46,318 nt of DNA from Ceratorhiza oryzae-sativae (GCA_030998015.1 JARWMV010000103.1:1-46318); one strand, 5' to 3'; shown: positions 9,217 through 19,278, numbered from the stretch's first letter. Notes: generated from the letters alone by a model not told the origin. Numbers and translations are program-made.

Positions 9217-9894
9217 TCAATTAAATGAAATAGAGTTTCTGGTTTGGGAGGGGTTAGAAGTTTGATAAGTTTTTTGGTTATTACTTGATTTTAAATGGAC
9301 AACTGAAATAGGAGCCAACATCGAAAGCAATAGTATTATACTACATAAAATGAACAATGGGGCTCCATAGGTGTACAGTCCGTGGCCCAATGATTCTACT
9401 TGTAGGAAACTAAAACTTGAAATGTCCCAAGTATACGGATTTTGGGAAATATTTACATCAGATATTGAAGGAACGGTTGAACCGTATAGTAATCCATTTA
9501 AATAAGTTAATAATTCCAAAGGCAGATTTAATATAGCAACTTTACCGAAGTTCACGGGAATTACTGTGAAAATCTCATATGTAAATAGAAAACCTACAGT
9601 TAAAGCCAAAGGTAGGTTTTTTGTATACTGACTTCCAATGTCCAGTATGTCAGATAAATTAATATTAATCATCATAATTACAAATAGGAAAAGCACAGCT
9701 ATGGCTCCAATGTAGACTATTATGTATGAAATACCTACAAAGCCCACTCCAAGTAAGATTAGGTAACCTGCGGCGTTGCAGAAAGCTGAAATTAAGAAAA
9801 GTACAGCAATTACAGGGTTTTTAGAAGTAATAACTAAAATACCTGATAAGATAGCTCCAGCGGCTAACACGTCTAATAAAAAGTTGTTTATCAT
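9217..9894 (-). CDS. nad6: nad6, NADH dehydrogenase subunit 6
   Basis: Membrane subunit of complex I. 225 aa, intron-free, from MINNFLLDVLAAGAILSGIL. Family hallmarks: VITSKNPVIAVLFLISAFCN, GFVGISYIIVYIGAIAVLFL (conserved helix with YIGAIAVLFLFVIMM), QVESLGHGLYTYG and a final hydrophobic helix LFILCSIILLLSMLAP. The tail after SMLAP (SVVHLKSSNNQKTYQ...) is polar and somewhat longer than in most relatives. It is transcribed against nad2-nad3 and in the same direction as cob. No repeat element touches the coding sequence. Confidence 0.95.
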   Translation of the reverse strand: MINNFLLDVLAAGAILSGILVITSKNPVIAVLFLISAFCNAAGYLILLGVGFVGISYIIVYIGAIAVLFLFVIMMININLSDILDIGSQYTKNLPLALTVGFLFTYEIFTVIPVNFGKVAILNLPLELLTYLNGLLYGSTVPSISDVNISQNPYTWDISSFSFLQVESLGHGLYTYGAPLFILCSIILLLSMLAPISVVHLKSSNNQKTYQTSNPSQTRNSISFN

Positions 9895-9989
9895 TTTTTT
9901 TTTGTTTAATTGTGCCTATGCTTTCGCATTTCTAAATATTTGTTTTTACCTCGTCTGTGGTCTTGTTCCATGAACACGACCGCAGACTT

Positions 9990-10040
9990 CTGCCCCCCAA
10001 ACATGTGCAGCTACGCTGCATTGTTTGGAGGGGCCGGAGC
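9990..10040 (+). repeat. R3 TGCAGC hairpin
   Basis: ccccccaaacatgtgcagctacgctgcattgtttgga-type palindrome. Other solitary copies lie near 1413-1469, 22375-22423, 23519-23577, 23930-23970, 30688-30731, 34711-34757, 34976-35024, 35999-36045, 45646-45693 and at the window end (46281-46318). Confidence 0.8.
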
Positions 10041-10410
10041 CTGTGGGCGGCTAAAGCCGCCCACAGTCGAGGCGAAAAAGGCTGAATCCAGTATTTTATT
10101 TTTATACAGGATAGGTTTTCCTTGAAACTTAACCACAATTTGACTAGGGTATTGATGGAACACTTTATTGCACCAGCTAGCCAGAAGTTTATTTTTGTTT
10201 TTATTTGATCTAGCTGAAACCGAGTAATACAAACCGATCGTTTTCAGAAGTTGAGTTACCTCAACAATGAAAACGAGCTTACGATCGCCGATTCAGCAGC
10301 GTACCTAGCAAGGTAAGGAAAATTCAATCCAGAGCCCCAGGACATGTGTTCAAGGGTTCTGGGTGTTATTTTTTTTTATTACCAGAAGATCCCAGATAGT
10401 TGGGCAAAGA

Positions 10411-10553
10411 GTGCCCGTAGACCCCCAATGATGCAATTAGGGGCCACTTAAAATAGCAAAGCTATTTTAGAGGCCCCGTAATTGCTTCATTTGGGGGGTG
10501 GATGCCCCCCAAACAATGCAGCGTAGCTGCACATGTTTGGGGGGCACTAGGGC
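10411..10553 (+). repeat. R12 palindromic element (second copy)
   Basis: Near-identical to 2159-2300 and 23376-23518. Confidence 0.88.
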
Positions 10554-10567
10554 CCAAAACCACCCCG

Positions 10568-10640
10568 GGTAATGGCACTCCCAATACGCTGGCCCGTAGG
10601 GCGTGCCTTACAGGCTTGGTAACGCATTGGGAGGCCGTTG
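10568..10640 (+). repeat. Partial R2 element (right part)
   Basis: Carries ggtaatggcactcccaatac to cattgggaggccgttg, matching the right half of the R2 copy at 37927-38034; the left TGCAG hairpin half is absent. Confidence 0.7.
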
Positions 10641-10852
10641 CCATGCATGATTTTTGACCATGATGCTCAGAAAGGCGCGGTCTTTGGGGAAAACTCCGAA
10701 GGGATACCACTATCCGTAAGAGCGTTTTTACTTCAGCCCCGAAGGGCTCGGTCAAATTTCGTTACCGCACTTTTGCCCTCACTTCTAACGCTCTTTGATC
10801 GCCCGAAGGGCGGCCTAAGCGGGGTACCCAGGTTCTTCCCTTTCAGCTGCTC

Positions 10853-10898
10853 CCCAATGATTGCAATGCGCGCCACAAGACTTGTGGCGCCATTGACC
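10853..10898 (-). repeat. R8 palindrome
   Basis: gcgcgccacaagacttgtggcgc core; related copies at 9-60, 18812-18862 and 37047-37100. Followed by a ccttgacaattcctaaggaa hairpin (about 10926-10957) also seen near 18772, 32665 and 36905. Confidence 0.8.
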
Positions 10899-11076
10899 CC
10901 CCAAACTGATGCAGCTCGGAATCAGGCTCCTTGACAATTCCTAAGGAATTGTCAAGAAATGGCAGTTTGGGGGTCACCTGCGTCTGTGGTCGTGTTCCAG
11001 GAACACGGCCGCAGACGGGAAGAAGGAGAACTTAAGTTCCCCTACCCTATCTCGTGTCAACTACTCTGAAGTTGTT

Positions 11077-11155
11077 GCACGTACGTGCAACAATTTCACG
11101 CTTGTAGAGGAGACGTCTGTGTGCGGCTTAAGCCGTACACAGACGGCTCCGAAGC
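11077..11155 (+). repeat. R10 palindromic element
   Basis: ttgttgcacgtacgtgcaac hairpin, then gtgtgcggcttaagccgtac hairpin, ending gaagcttgag. Copies at 15480-15567, 16075-16162 and 20047-20135. Confidence 0.88.
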
Positions 11156-11179
11156 TTGAGTCGAACCGTGGTTTAGCGT

Positions 11180-11351
11180 CCGCGCGCGTTAGTTGCTGGT
11201 GGGACTTGTCCCACCAACCAACGTGAGCAATCGCAACCGTTTGCGATTGCTAGTGCGCGGCATAATATCGATATTTAGCCGCCGGCTGAAAATGACGAAC
11301 GGTCGTCATTTTCTACGAGGGAATCTTTAGGATTCCCTCTAACGCCGGCGG
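11180..11351 (+). repeat. R1 element
   Basis: Full 172-nt copy; first member of an R1-R4b-R1b composite (11180-11784). Confidence 0.95.
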
Positions 11352-11353
11352 GA

Positions 11354-11562
11354 CCCGTGCACGCCTGCGAACGCCTTGGCTTGCCAAGGCGGCCCTGGCG
11401 TGCGCGCGGCTCGCCGCGAACGCGGCCTCGTTAACAATGCCCACGGGTCGTTGACCCTCCGCTTTATTACCCCTGCCAAGACGTGCGCTAAAGCGCAGTT
11501 CTCTAGGCAGGGCGGCTGAAATCTTGGGTTACACCTAAGATTTTAGCCGATAGAGCGGGGGC
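11354..11562 (+). repeat. R4b element
   Basis: cccgtgcacg to agcgggggc, containing a nested R6 (ctgccaagacgtgcgctaaa). Confidence 0.88.
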
Positions 11563-11784
11563 CCGCGCGCGTTAGTTGCTGGTGGGACTTGTCCCACCAA
11601 CCAACGTGAGCAATCGCAACCGTTTGCGATTGCTAGTGCGCGGCATAATATCGATATTTAGCCGCCGGCTGAAAATGACGAACGGTCGTCATTTTCTACG
11701 AGGGAATCTTTATGGGAGGTAGCCTGGACCATGAGACTCATGGTCAAGGCTACCTCATCTGAGGATTCCCTCTAACGCCGGCGG
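11563..11784 (+). repeat. R1b element
   Basis: 222-nt form with the inner gggaggtagcc hairpin. Confidence 0.95.
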
Positions 11785-12308
11785 ATACAGGTCCAGCAAG
11801 ATTTTATAAATCTTGCATGGAAGCAAACCACGGAACGATGTTGACCGAGATAGAGGCCAGACAAATTTGGGCAAGGACCAGTCATAGTCCGCAACCTTCG
11901 GTCGGTTGTTACCCCCATATGATCCATACTCGCCTCGATCGGCGTTCTTTCTCTCTAAGATCGTCGGCCCTGGTATCTAGGTTAACGGGAGCAGGCTCAC
12001 CGCCAGAGGGCCGGCCTCGTGCCCCATTCCCCAACGGGTCAGGTGTACGCTGGAATCTCCGCACGTTCCCTGCTCGGTCATCGAAGATGTCCGGCAGGGA
12101 CGCACTAAACCGATTCGACGAGGGTTCATTTAACAGGGCCGGCGGAGGATCGTGCTTGCACGATCGTCCGCCGGCCCTTCCGCCGCCTCCTGTCCCTCTA
12201 GGGCAGCTTGAGGAAATAATCATGCTTGCATGATTTAACTCAAGCTTCGGAGCCGTCTCCTCTACAAGCGTGAAGTTGTTGCACGTACGTGCAACAATTT
12301 CAGCCAGC

Positions 12309-12530
12309 CCGCGCGCGTTAGTTGCTGGTGGGACTTGTCCCACCAACCAACGTGAGCAATCGCAACCGTTTGCGATTGCTAGTGCGCGGCATAATATCGA
12401 TATTTAGCCGCCGGCTGAAAATGACGAACGGTCGTCATTTTCTACGAGGGAATCTTTATGGGAGGTAGCCTGGACCATGAGACTCATGGTCAAGGCTACC
12501 TCATCTGAGGATTCCCTCTAACGCCGGCGG
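12309..12530 (+). repeat. R1b element
   Basis: 222-nt form. Confidence 0.95.
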
Positions 12531-12647
12531 GCAGCCCTAGAGTCCATACGGCGGCGGATCATGGGCCTGAACCATGGTTATGGTCCGGCGGCTACGCCGA
12601 CAGATAAATTGGGGTATGAATTTAGGCGCGGTTATACCAACACGACG

Positions 12648-12757
12648 GCCTCCCAATGCGTTACCAAGCCTGTAAGGCACGCCCTACGGGCCAGCGTATT
12701 TTGGGAGTGCCATCACCCCCCCAAACAATGCAGCATAGCTGCATCAGTTTGGGGGGT
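12648..12757 (-). repeat. R2 element with 5-bp duplication CGACG
   Basis: CGACG at 12643-12647 and 12758-12762; reverse-oriented copy (gcctcccaatgcg to tttggggggt). Confidence 0.85.
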
Positions 12758-13520
12758 CGACGGTGGCAATTGACGCCTGTGTCGGCCTTAGAGGTATTTT
12801 CTGATGTATTTATTTTGGCAGGCTAAATTATTACTATATTTTATAGCCCGATTTTGTATAGCATCATGGATGGCATAAGGTCCTTCAATAAGGATTGTAA
12901 AACCGGTGTTGATTTGGCTGAAATTCTGATTGTAAAACCACCATTATTTGCATTAATTGTGCTTTTTAACCCGAATTTGTCAGTTAAAACTTGAACTAGA
13001 AGTTCTACCTCAGCAATAGTGAAACTTTGAGTACTTAGCACCAATGCCCGGTCTTTTTTATTAAAACTACCATCGTCACAAAGCCAGTAAACTAAAGACA
13101 AAGGAGTAAGCAACTCCCCTATGTTTAATGGAACTACTTTTTGCCCATTCGGATAGAACAAATCATAGAGTTCATTAAAGCAAGGTAAGGAAAAGGTATT
13201 AAACGTAACTCTAGTATATATTTTACGTGTTACTTTGTGCGGCGGTCGATTAGTTGTTTTGGGCAATGAAGAACAATAAGTTTTAAACAAATCATAAAGG
13301 TGGAGCAAGTAATCCTCATGTAAAATACTTTGTTCAAATTGCAATCTTGCATTCACACTTGCTTTTCGTTTACGAATGCACATCTACCGTGGCCTGCTTC
13401 AACTCTTCGAGAGGCCAGGATCGAGGCCTGCTTCAACTCTTCGAGTTGAAACAGGCCAGGATATCGACTCCTTGGGGAAAATAAGGAGGGGTTTGTTGTT
13501 AATAATAATAATATATAAAA

Positions 13521-14400
13521 CTATAAACCTATTTTATGTCGCATCATAGGAGCCATGTGCGCCGCCAACAAATTTCGTAAAACAGGAATTGAATAAGAAG
13601 GAATTATTATTCTGTAAGAAGTTCCTTGTCTACATTTGTAGCATTTTAAGTTAAATTTGTTATTTAAAACTTCAATTAAAAGTTCAACTTCTTCTAATGT
13701 GAAAGAATCCGTACATAATACGGTATATTTGCCAGGTTTATTCCAGCTACCATCATCTGCTATCCAATAGCTTAAAGACAAAGGTGTTAACAAGTCCTCT
13801 ATAATGCTTGGAACTACCTTTTTACCTGATATGTAAAATAAATTATATAGCTCGGTAAAACAGGGTAAGCAATAAGTGAAAAAAGAAACACGAGAATATA
13901 CATTTCCTGTTCTACTGTCAGGAAGACGATTAGTTATTTTTGGGGCACTTGAACAATAAGTTTGAAATAGTTCGTACAAATGGTAAAGGTAATCTTTATG
14001 AACTATTCCTTGTTCAAATCTAAAATAAGCATTTCCTTTAATGGTTTGTTTCTGTGCAGACAAATCTCCTAATAATAACCCTATAGACCCCCAATACGCT
14101 GGCCCGTAGGGACCGCGTATTTTGGGGGGCTATAGCCCCCCCAAACAATGCAGCGTAGCTGCATCAGTTTGGGGGGTCTATAGTGATTTCTCGTAAATTT
14201 TCAGGTATAACAAATTCCTCTCTTTCCTTTTTTGTTAGCCGTTTGGTTTTAACAGGCACTAAAGAAGAAAGGAATAGTTGACTATACAAATTTATATCAG
14301 ACTCAATTAATTGAGTATAATCGATATAGAATAATAATTTCGTAGCACAATAAAATACAAAAGTTGTTATTAGAATTAAAAAAGGGAATATTCGAAGAGA
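13521..14400 (-). pseudogene. LAGLIDADG endonuclease B2 with nad2-like N-terminus, inserted in B1
   Basis: Starts right after ILVGLILGD of B1 with SLRIFPFLILI, a hydrophobic stretch resembling nad2 exon 1 (SLRI, FY, IQSIG positions), then SSLVPVKTKRLTKKEREEFV and [12 protein letters not shown], where an R2 element (14086-14177) interrupts. Continues [80 protein letters not shown] and ends [12 protein letters not shown]. Apart from R2 the frame is open. Its closest relative in the window is the HE of nad2 intron 1. Removing R2 and one CTATA gives EITIGLLLGD. Confidence 0.85.
14086..14177 (-). repeat. R2-like element with 5-bp duplication CTATA
   Basis: CTATA at 14081-14085 and 14178-14182. 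Ends differ slightly from other R2 copies (gacccccaatacgctggc) but the right hairpin is the same. Confidence 0.85.
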
Positions 14401-14505
14401 GTCCCCGAGGATAAGCCCGACAAGAATGTCTTTCAGATTTTGAGGTAAAGAGAACTGTAATCGTTCTGCTTGAGTCATGCTATTTCTTTTCATGGTTTTA
14501 ATCAA

Positions 14506-15358
14506 AAATATTTATAAGACTGACATTTTAAAGGTATATCATATTAAAGATTAATATAATCACATCCTCTATGAATGAAGAACTGTGGTTTCGCGTGTTT
14601 ATACTATAAATACAGTCCAGGAAAATCCCACCCAGAATAGGCTTAAATCGGATTTATTGGTATTTCACCAAACCACGGGAACCTGGTTAAAGCACAACCA
14701 CGGAGTAGAAATAAAACACAGCCCTTCACCATAAGACGAAACCTAGGGCCATTCTGATAATTCCTGAACTATATACTTGTCAGAAGTGCAGGTTAATTCG
14801 CTCTGCATAGAGCTTTAGCCAAACACAGTCGAAACGCCTACTTTAGTCGGAATCCTCCTGATTGCGAGGTATCCCGGATTAATTAATCCGGGTACCTCGG
14901 AATCCACAGCGCAAAAGAATCGCGCCATCAAAATGGGTTAGTCAGTGGAGTATGGTTGAAAATTTTAAGAGGATAAGATTTCTTATACTCTTCTTTTATA
15001 AGAATTTCGCGCTGGAGGCCATGATTCCGAGGTATCCTTCCATGCAATTGCTGGAATGCAATTGCTGGACCGGATTAATTAATCCTGTCCAGCAAGATTT
15101 TATAAATCTTGCGTGGAAGGATACCTCGCAATGCCATACACTGGTATCCAAAGGATACACAGTGTATGACGACTCCCTCTTGGCACGCACATACGCATTA
15201 ACTTCAAGAAGTTAATACATGCCAAGCCTTCTCATTCAGGACATGTTTTAACACGCCATGGCGGGTTAAAGCGCTGCCATGGTGGTTGTGCTTGTGCTCG
15301 AGGTGAGCCAGGGGCCGGAGCGTGGAGCAGGCCCCAGGCTCCTACGAGCAAACCCAAA
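14506..15358 (-). other. Leader block of the B1/B2 unit and nested palindromes
   Basis: 14506-15000 (minus strand) holds blocks shared with the unit in cob intron 7 (30.0-30.4 kb) and partly with 24.0 kb: gtcagtggagtatgg, ggccctaggtttcgtcttat in reverse and a stretch ending tcagtcttataaata before the ATG. 15020-15130 is a hairpin within a hairpin (gaggtatccttcc ... ggaaggatacctc). No gene recognised. Confidence 0.6.
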
Positions 15359-15429
15359 GGCGTTAAGAGGAATTGAACCTCTGTTAAAAGTATTAACAGT
15401 ACTCCGCATGACCACTATGCTATAACACC
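15359..15429 (-). tRNA. trnN: tRNA-Asn (GUU)
   Basis: 71 nt. Acceptor stem GGTGTTA / TAACGCC with one G-U; D arm GCAT-AGTGGTC-ATGC; anticodon arm GAGTA-CTGTTAA-TACTT giving anticodon GTT; T arm AGAGG-TTCAATT-CCTCT. A complete cloverleaf forms without unusual bases. Confidence 0.95.
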
Positions 15430-15479
15430 ACTTCGAGAATTTGAATAAGACCCCTATTTTTCCTGACCCGTCCCCTAGG

Positions 15480-15567
15480 TTGTTGCACGTACGTGCAACA
15501 ATTTCACGCTTGTAGAGGAGACGTCTGTGTGCGGCTTAAGCCGTACACAGACGGCTCCGAAGCTTGA
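15480..15567 (+). repeat. R10 element
   Basis: As 11077-11155. Confidence 0.88.
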
Positions 15568-15629
15568 GGGTGAATACTCTTCGACAGGGTTAGGGTAGCT
15601 TTTCATTGACCGCAGGCCCGGCCCGCTCC

Positions 15630-15851
15630 CCGCGCGCGTTAGTTGCTGGTGGGACTTGTCCCACCAACCAACGTGAGCAATCGCAACCGTTTGCGATTGC
15701 TAGTGCGCGGCATAATATCGATATTTAGCCGCCGGCTGAAAATGACGAACGGTCGTCATTTTCTACGAGGGAATCTTTATGGGAGGTAGCCTGGACCATG
15801 AGACTCATGGTCAAGGCTACCTCATCTGAGGATTCCCTCTAACGCCGGCGG
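15630..15851 (+). repeat. R1b element
   Basis: 222-nt form, in the loop of a host palindrome gcccgctcc / ggagcgg. Confidence 0.95.
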
Positions 15852-16074
15852 GGAGCGGAGCTAGGGCCGCAGGGGAAATAAAATTCCGGTTTTTCTAAAA
15901 AAAAACCCCCTTTGCGGGCAACTTTGATGGCATGATGATTTGCCTGGCATGCCTTCTTCCACGCCTCAAGCGCCGATTGACGCTATTATCGTTCCTATCC
16001 CGCTTTCCCACAACAGAGCGGAGAAACTCCGGGATAGTTTTGAATCCCCTATTTTTCCTGACCCGTCCCCTAGG

Positions 16075-16162
16075 TTGTTGCACGTACGTGCAACAATTTC
16101 ACGCTTGTAGAGGAGACGTCTGTGTGCGGCTTAAGCCGTACACAGACGGCTCCGAAGCTTGA
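16075..16162 (+). repeat. R10 element
   Basis: As 11077-11155. Confidence 0.88.
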
Positions 16163-16270
16163 GGGTGAATACTCTTCGACAGGGTTAGGGTAGCTTTTCA
16201 TTGACCGCAGGCCCGGAGAAATATTGATTTTCCCTTGGGTTTTCCCTTGGGTTTTCCCCCGGCCCGCTCC

Positions 16271-16442
16271 CCGCGCGCGTTAGTTGCTGGTGGGACTTGT
16301 CCCACCAACCAACGTGAGCAATCGCAACCGTTTGCGATTGCTAGTGCGCGGCATAATATCGATATTTAGCCGCCGGCTGAAAATGACGAACGGTCGTCAT
16401 TTTCTACGAGGGAATCTTTAGGATTCCCTCTAACGCCGGCGG
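16271..16442 (+). repeat. R1 element
   Basis: 172-nt form at the site occupied by R1b in the first duplicate. Confidence 0.95.
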
Positions 16443-16466
16443 GGAGCAGATCTAGGGCCGCAGGGG

Positions 16467-16755
16467 ATGTATTTATCTCTTTTAATTAAAACGGACTAGC
16501 ATAATATGGCATCCTTAACACTGCCCCATTCCTATGCTCATTTACCCTGACACTGGCATCATAGTTCCTGCACACGGAAGGAGGCCGTAGTGTGCGGGGC
16601 TTATCCCTGACGACTTCGATCTTGCCTCCCTAATCTCTCCCCTTTCAGTTTGGGTGTGTCCCTGCCGGACAGCTTCGATGACCGAGCAGTGAACGCCTAA
16701 CGCTCTTTGATCGCGCCTTTAGGCGCGGCCTAAGCGCTGAACGCTCCTTACAAAT
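16467..16755. other. Intergenic stretch, no gene seen
   Basis: Contains cctgccggacagcttcgatg (about 16662), an inverted diverged match of 12078-12112, and two gatcgcgcctttaggcgcgg hairpins. Confidence 0.55.
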
Positions 16756-16896
16756 CCCTCCGCGCTCTTTGATCGCCCGCAGGGCGGCCTAAGCGCGGAG
16801 GGCTCAACTAATCGATGATTTGCGAAGGCAAATCTACACCCTGCCTAGAGAACTGCGCTTTAGCGCACGTCTTGGCAGGGGTATCGATTAGCGGGG
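16756..16896 (+). repeat. R5 element with nested R6
   Basis: ccctccgcgctctttgatcg to cgattagcgggg; R6 sits in the gatttgcgaaggcaaatc hairpin. Confidence 0.88.
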
Positions 16897-16913
16897 TGAT
16901 GCTTTGCGTAGGC

Positions 16914-17135
16914 CCGCGCGCGTTAGTTGCTGGTGGGACTTGTCCCACCAACCAACGTGAGCAATCGCAACCGTTTGCGATTGCTAGTGCGCGGCATAAT
17001 ATCGATATTTAGCCGCCGGCTGAAAATGACGAACGGTCGTCATTTTCTACGAGGGAATCTTTATGGGAGGTAGCCTGGACCATGAGACTCATGGTCAAGG
17101 CTACCTCATCTGAGGATTCCCTCTAACGCCGGCGG
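16914..17135 (+). repeat. R1b element
   Basis: 222-nt form. Confidence 0.95.
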
Positions 17136-17500
17136 ACATCAATTTGTAGGGGCGAGGACGGGAAGAGTACGTCAAACTCGATCCTACCTCGGCGGGATGG
17201 CAAATAGGTCTTCCACAAAGGGGTTGAAAGTTTCATTTTTGCAGCGCGCTATGCGGCTGCCCACAAATTGAATTTTGGACTATTGTTCTTGACATTAAAA
17301 ATTACCCGACTTCGCTTAGATCCGATTTAGCTTGAGGGTAAATCGGGCTCCTCGAATGTACGTCTTCCAGGATGGAGATTAAGCTCCATCCGGAAGCCCA
17401 TGGGAAATTAGGCGTTCTTCCATGCAAGATTTATAAAATCTTGCTGGACCTGCATCCTACCCAACAGGGCGGATGCCAGAACTTTATTTTGTTTTTACCT
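17136..17500. other. Intergenic stretch, no gene seen
   Basis: Mixed-composition sequence; includes aaggggttgaaagtttcatt, partly repeated at 20665-20690, and a tgcaagatttataaaatctt hairpin found also near 11790, 15085 and 23325. Confidence 0.5.
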
Positions 17501-17722
17501 CCGCGCGCGTTAGTTGCTGGTGGGACTTGTCCCACCAACCAACGTGAGCAATCGCAACCGTTTGCGATTGCTAGTGCGCGGCATAATATCGATATTTAGC
17601 CGCCGGCTGAAAATGACGAACGGTCGTCATTTTCTACGAGGGAATCTTTATGGGAGGTAGCCTGGACCATGAGACTCATGGTCAAGGCTACCTCATCTGA
17701 GGATTCCCTCTAACGCCGGCGG
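17501..17722 (+). repeat. R1b element
   Basis: 222-nt form joined to R4a. Confidence 0.95.
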
Positions 17723-17724
17723 GA

Positions 17725-17871
17725 CCCGTGCACGCCTGCGAACGCCTTGGCTTAAGCCAAGCAAGCTTGGCTCATATTGACCTTAAGGTCAATAATCAAG
17801 CCAAGATTACCCCTCGGGTCAACAGCATGTATTTATATATAAATACAATGCTGGTTGACCCTAAGCGGGGG
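17725..17871 (+). repeat. R4a element, internally deleted
   Basis: 147 nt; lacks the gaggtaccctggaac section. Cuts off the stray cob tail that follows. Confidence 0.88.
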
Positions 17872-17882
17872 TATGAATTTGG

Positions 17883-17934
17883 GTTTTCTAAAGCAAGATC
17901 CATTAAAGTATTTTCGATTACACCTGTTACTCCC
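17883..17934 (-). pseudogene. cob: Stray copy of the cob 3' end
   Basis: Minus strand reads [20 protein letters not shown], matching the true C-terminus [15 protein letters not shown] (20776-20826). Several differences are silent (ctc/ttt-type third positions: act tta versus act cta, gat ctt versus gac ctt). It is 2.9 kb downstream of the real end, has no upstream exon attached and is cut by R4a. Confidence 0.82.
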
Positions 17935-18331
17935 CAGGAAGAAGGTTAATAACGGGTTTATTGAATTGATGTTACATTCCTATTTCCAACTCTCTGATCG
18001 CGCCTTTAGGCGCGGCCTAAGCGCTGAGGACTCTGATTCCGACGGAATCAGGCGCCTCCCGTGGTGGATGGGCCAGAGCGAAGCGACGGTCCTCACCACC
18101 ACGGGGGGCGAGTAAGCAGGGATTCTAATTGTATGAGAATCACCTCTTTTGGATTTATAGCATTTTAAGCCCCACTTAGAGTTTAAAGCATTGATTAACA
18201 ACTCAACTTCATTCAATGTAAAGGAATGAGTACATAATTCAACATATCGACACTGTTTATTTCTTGTCCCATCATCTGCAAAAAGCCTGACTTTTTGCCA
18301 ATAAGCTAAGCCTAAGGGAGTTAAAAGATTC

Positions 18332-18503
18332 CCGCGCGCGTTAGTTGCTGGTGGGACTTGTCCCACCAACCAACGTGAGCAATCGCAACCGTTTGCGATT
18401 GCTAGTGCGCGGCATAATATCGATATTTAGCCGCCGGCTGAAAATGACGAACGGTCGTCATTTTCTACGAGGGAATCTTTAGGATTCCCTCTAACGCCGG
18501 CGG
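18332..18503 (+). repeat. R1 element
   Basis: 172-nt copy inside endonuclease C. Confidence 0.95.
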
Positions 18504-18811
18504 GCAGGAACTACTTTTTTTCCATCGATATAGAACAATTCAAAGAATATATTAAAGCAAGGCAAGGAAAGGGTGTTAAACCTGACCCGTGCCCGCCTAC
18601 GATCGCAGCTCCGCCTCAAGCTAGAACTATATTCAGCACCAGTTACTTTGTGGGGCCCGGTTTTAGTTGTTTTAGGTTCCAGGTTACAATAACTAGTGAC
18701 CCCCAATAAGGCAATGGCCTCCCAATGCGTCACAAACGTATTGGGGGGGGCCATTACCAACATCAATCCTTGACATTTCCTAAGGAATTGTCAAGGAATG
18801 GCAGTTTGGGG

Positions 18812-18862
18812 GGTCAATGGCGCCACAAGTTTTGTGGCGCGCATTGCAATCATTGGGGGTCT
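18812..18862 (+). repeat. R8 palindrome
   Basis: ggtcaatggcgccacaagtt to cattgggggtc; same as 9-60. Confidence 0.85.
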
Positions 18863-19278
18863 ACTGAATAATTTATACAAATGTTCAAGATATTCTCTGT
18901 TAGGAGCCCCTTGAACAAAAAATAATCTTGCATTTGCATATTGTTTCTGAATATATAAATCGCCCAGGCAGAGACCAATTAAAATATATTTCAATTCACT
19001 CCCCTACGCCCCGACGGGAAATTGACGTCTGCAAAAAAGTCAGTTGGTCTGACCAGATCAACTTCCGTCAATTATCCCGGCGGGAATTTGGAGACGGCTC
19101 TCCGCGCGTGGGCCGCGCCTCTGGCGCGATCTAAGCGCGGAGGGAGGTAAAGTGATTTGGGGTCTTTCTTCCTTGCTTAACAGCACAGATCTAGTTCTTT
19201 TCTCTTCAGATGATTTAATAGGCACTATAGAAGAAAGGGAAAGTAGACAAAATACATGATTACTTACGTCAAATATGA

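Larger units (their letters stand above)
9895..12647. other. Intergenic repeat field upstream of nad6
   Basis: No gene recognised. Holds a ctgtggtcttgttcc hairpin (about 9954-9990, again at 10983-11017), TGCAGC hairpins, a stem gatcgttttcag...tgaaaacgagc (10237-10283), R12, a partial R2, R8, R10, three R1 copies, R4b and an unusual non-palindromic GC-rich stretch (about 11815-12130). Confidence 0.7.
12841..14505 (-). pseudogene. LAGLIDADG endonuclease B1, split by insertion of a second endonuclease
   Basis: The N-terminal part (14505-14401) reads [20 protein letters not shown] and the first motif ILVGLILGD. It then changes abruptly into the B2 sequence. The rest of B1 resumes at 13383 with [84 protein letters not shown] and ends at MPSMMLYKIGL. 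Joined, the two parts give one normal-looking member of the family. It is intergenic now, with no host exon on either side. The nearest relative in the window is copy E at 28.7-29.9 kb, which shares the leader sequence upstream of the start codon. Confidence 0.82.
15450..15875 (+). repeat. Large direct duplication, copy 1
   Basis: Block cctatttttcctgacccgtc through R10, gggttagggtagcttttc, an R1b and agctagggccgcaggggaaa. Copy 2 is 16047-16466. The two differ in the R1 form inside and by an 11-nt tandem array in copy 2. Confidence 0.9.
16047..16466 (+). repeat. Large direct duplication, copy 2
   Basis: Same order as 15450-15875 but with a short R1a at the equivalent site and three units of ttgggttttcc (about 16227-16260). 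Confidence 0.9.
18118..19270 (-). pseudogene. LAGLIDADG endonuclease C, broken
   Basis: Fragments in order on the minus strand: LSLSSIVPIKSSEEKRTRSV (19.2 kb), YILIGLCLGDLYIQKQYANA with first motif (18.98 kb), REYLEHLYKLFS, then FNTLSLPCFNIFFELFYIDG and GKKVVP (18.6-18.5 kb), R1, [31 protein letters not shown] and GDSHTIRIPAYSP where it ends in another palindrome. Inserts: R8 and hairpins (about 18697-18862), R1 (18332-18503). Four residues (the LNIG of relatives) are missing at the R1 site. A hydrophobic segment at 19.6-19.8 kb (QAGTGSWGLIIWLFYFIAIL) may be its displaced N-terminus. Confidence 0.75.

Noticed and set aside
11817..12346. Overlapping frames of 138 and 145 codons on both strands
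   Set aside because: GC-rich DNA gives long open frames by chance; no motif or hydrophobic pattern, and the ends run into repeats.
14750..14830. Possible tRNA around gcaggttaattcgctctgca
   Set aside because: No 7-base T loop and no acceptor stem could be formed.
18284..18369. Reverse frames beginning [13 protein letters not shown]
   Set aside because: Antisense translation of R1; occurs wherever R1 lies and only fortuitously joins HE fragments.
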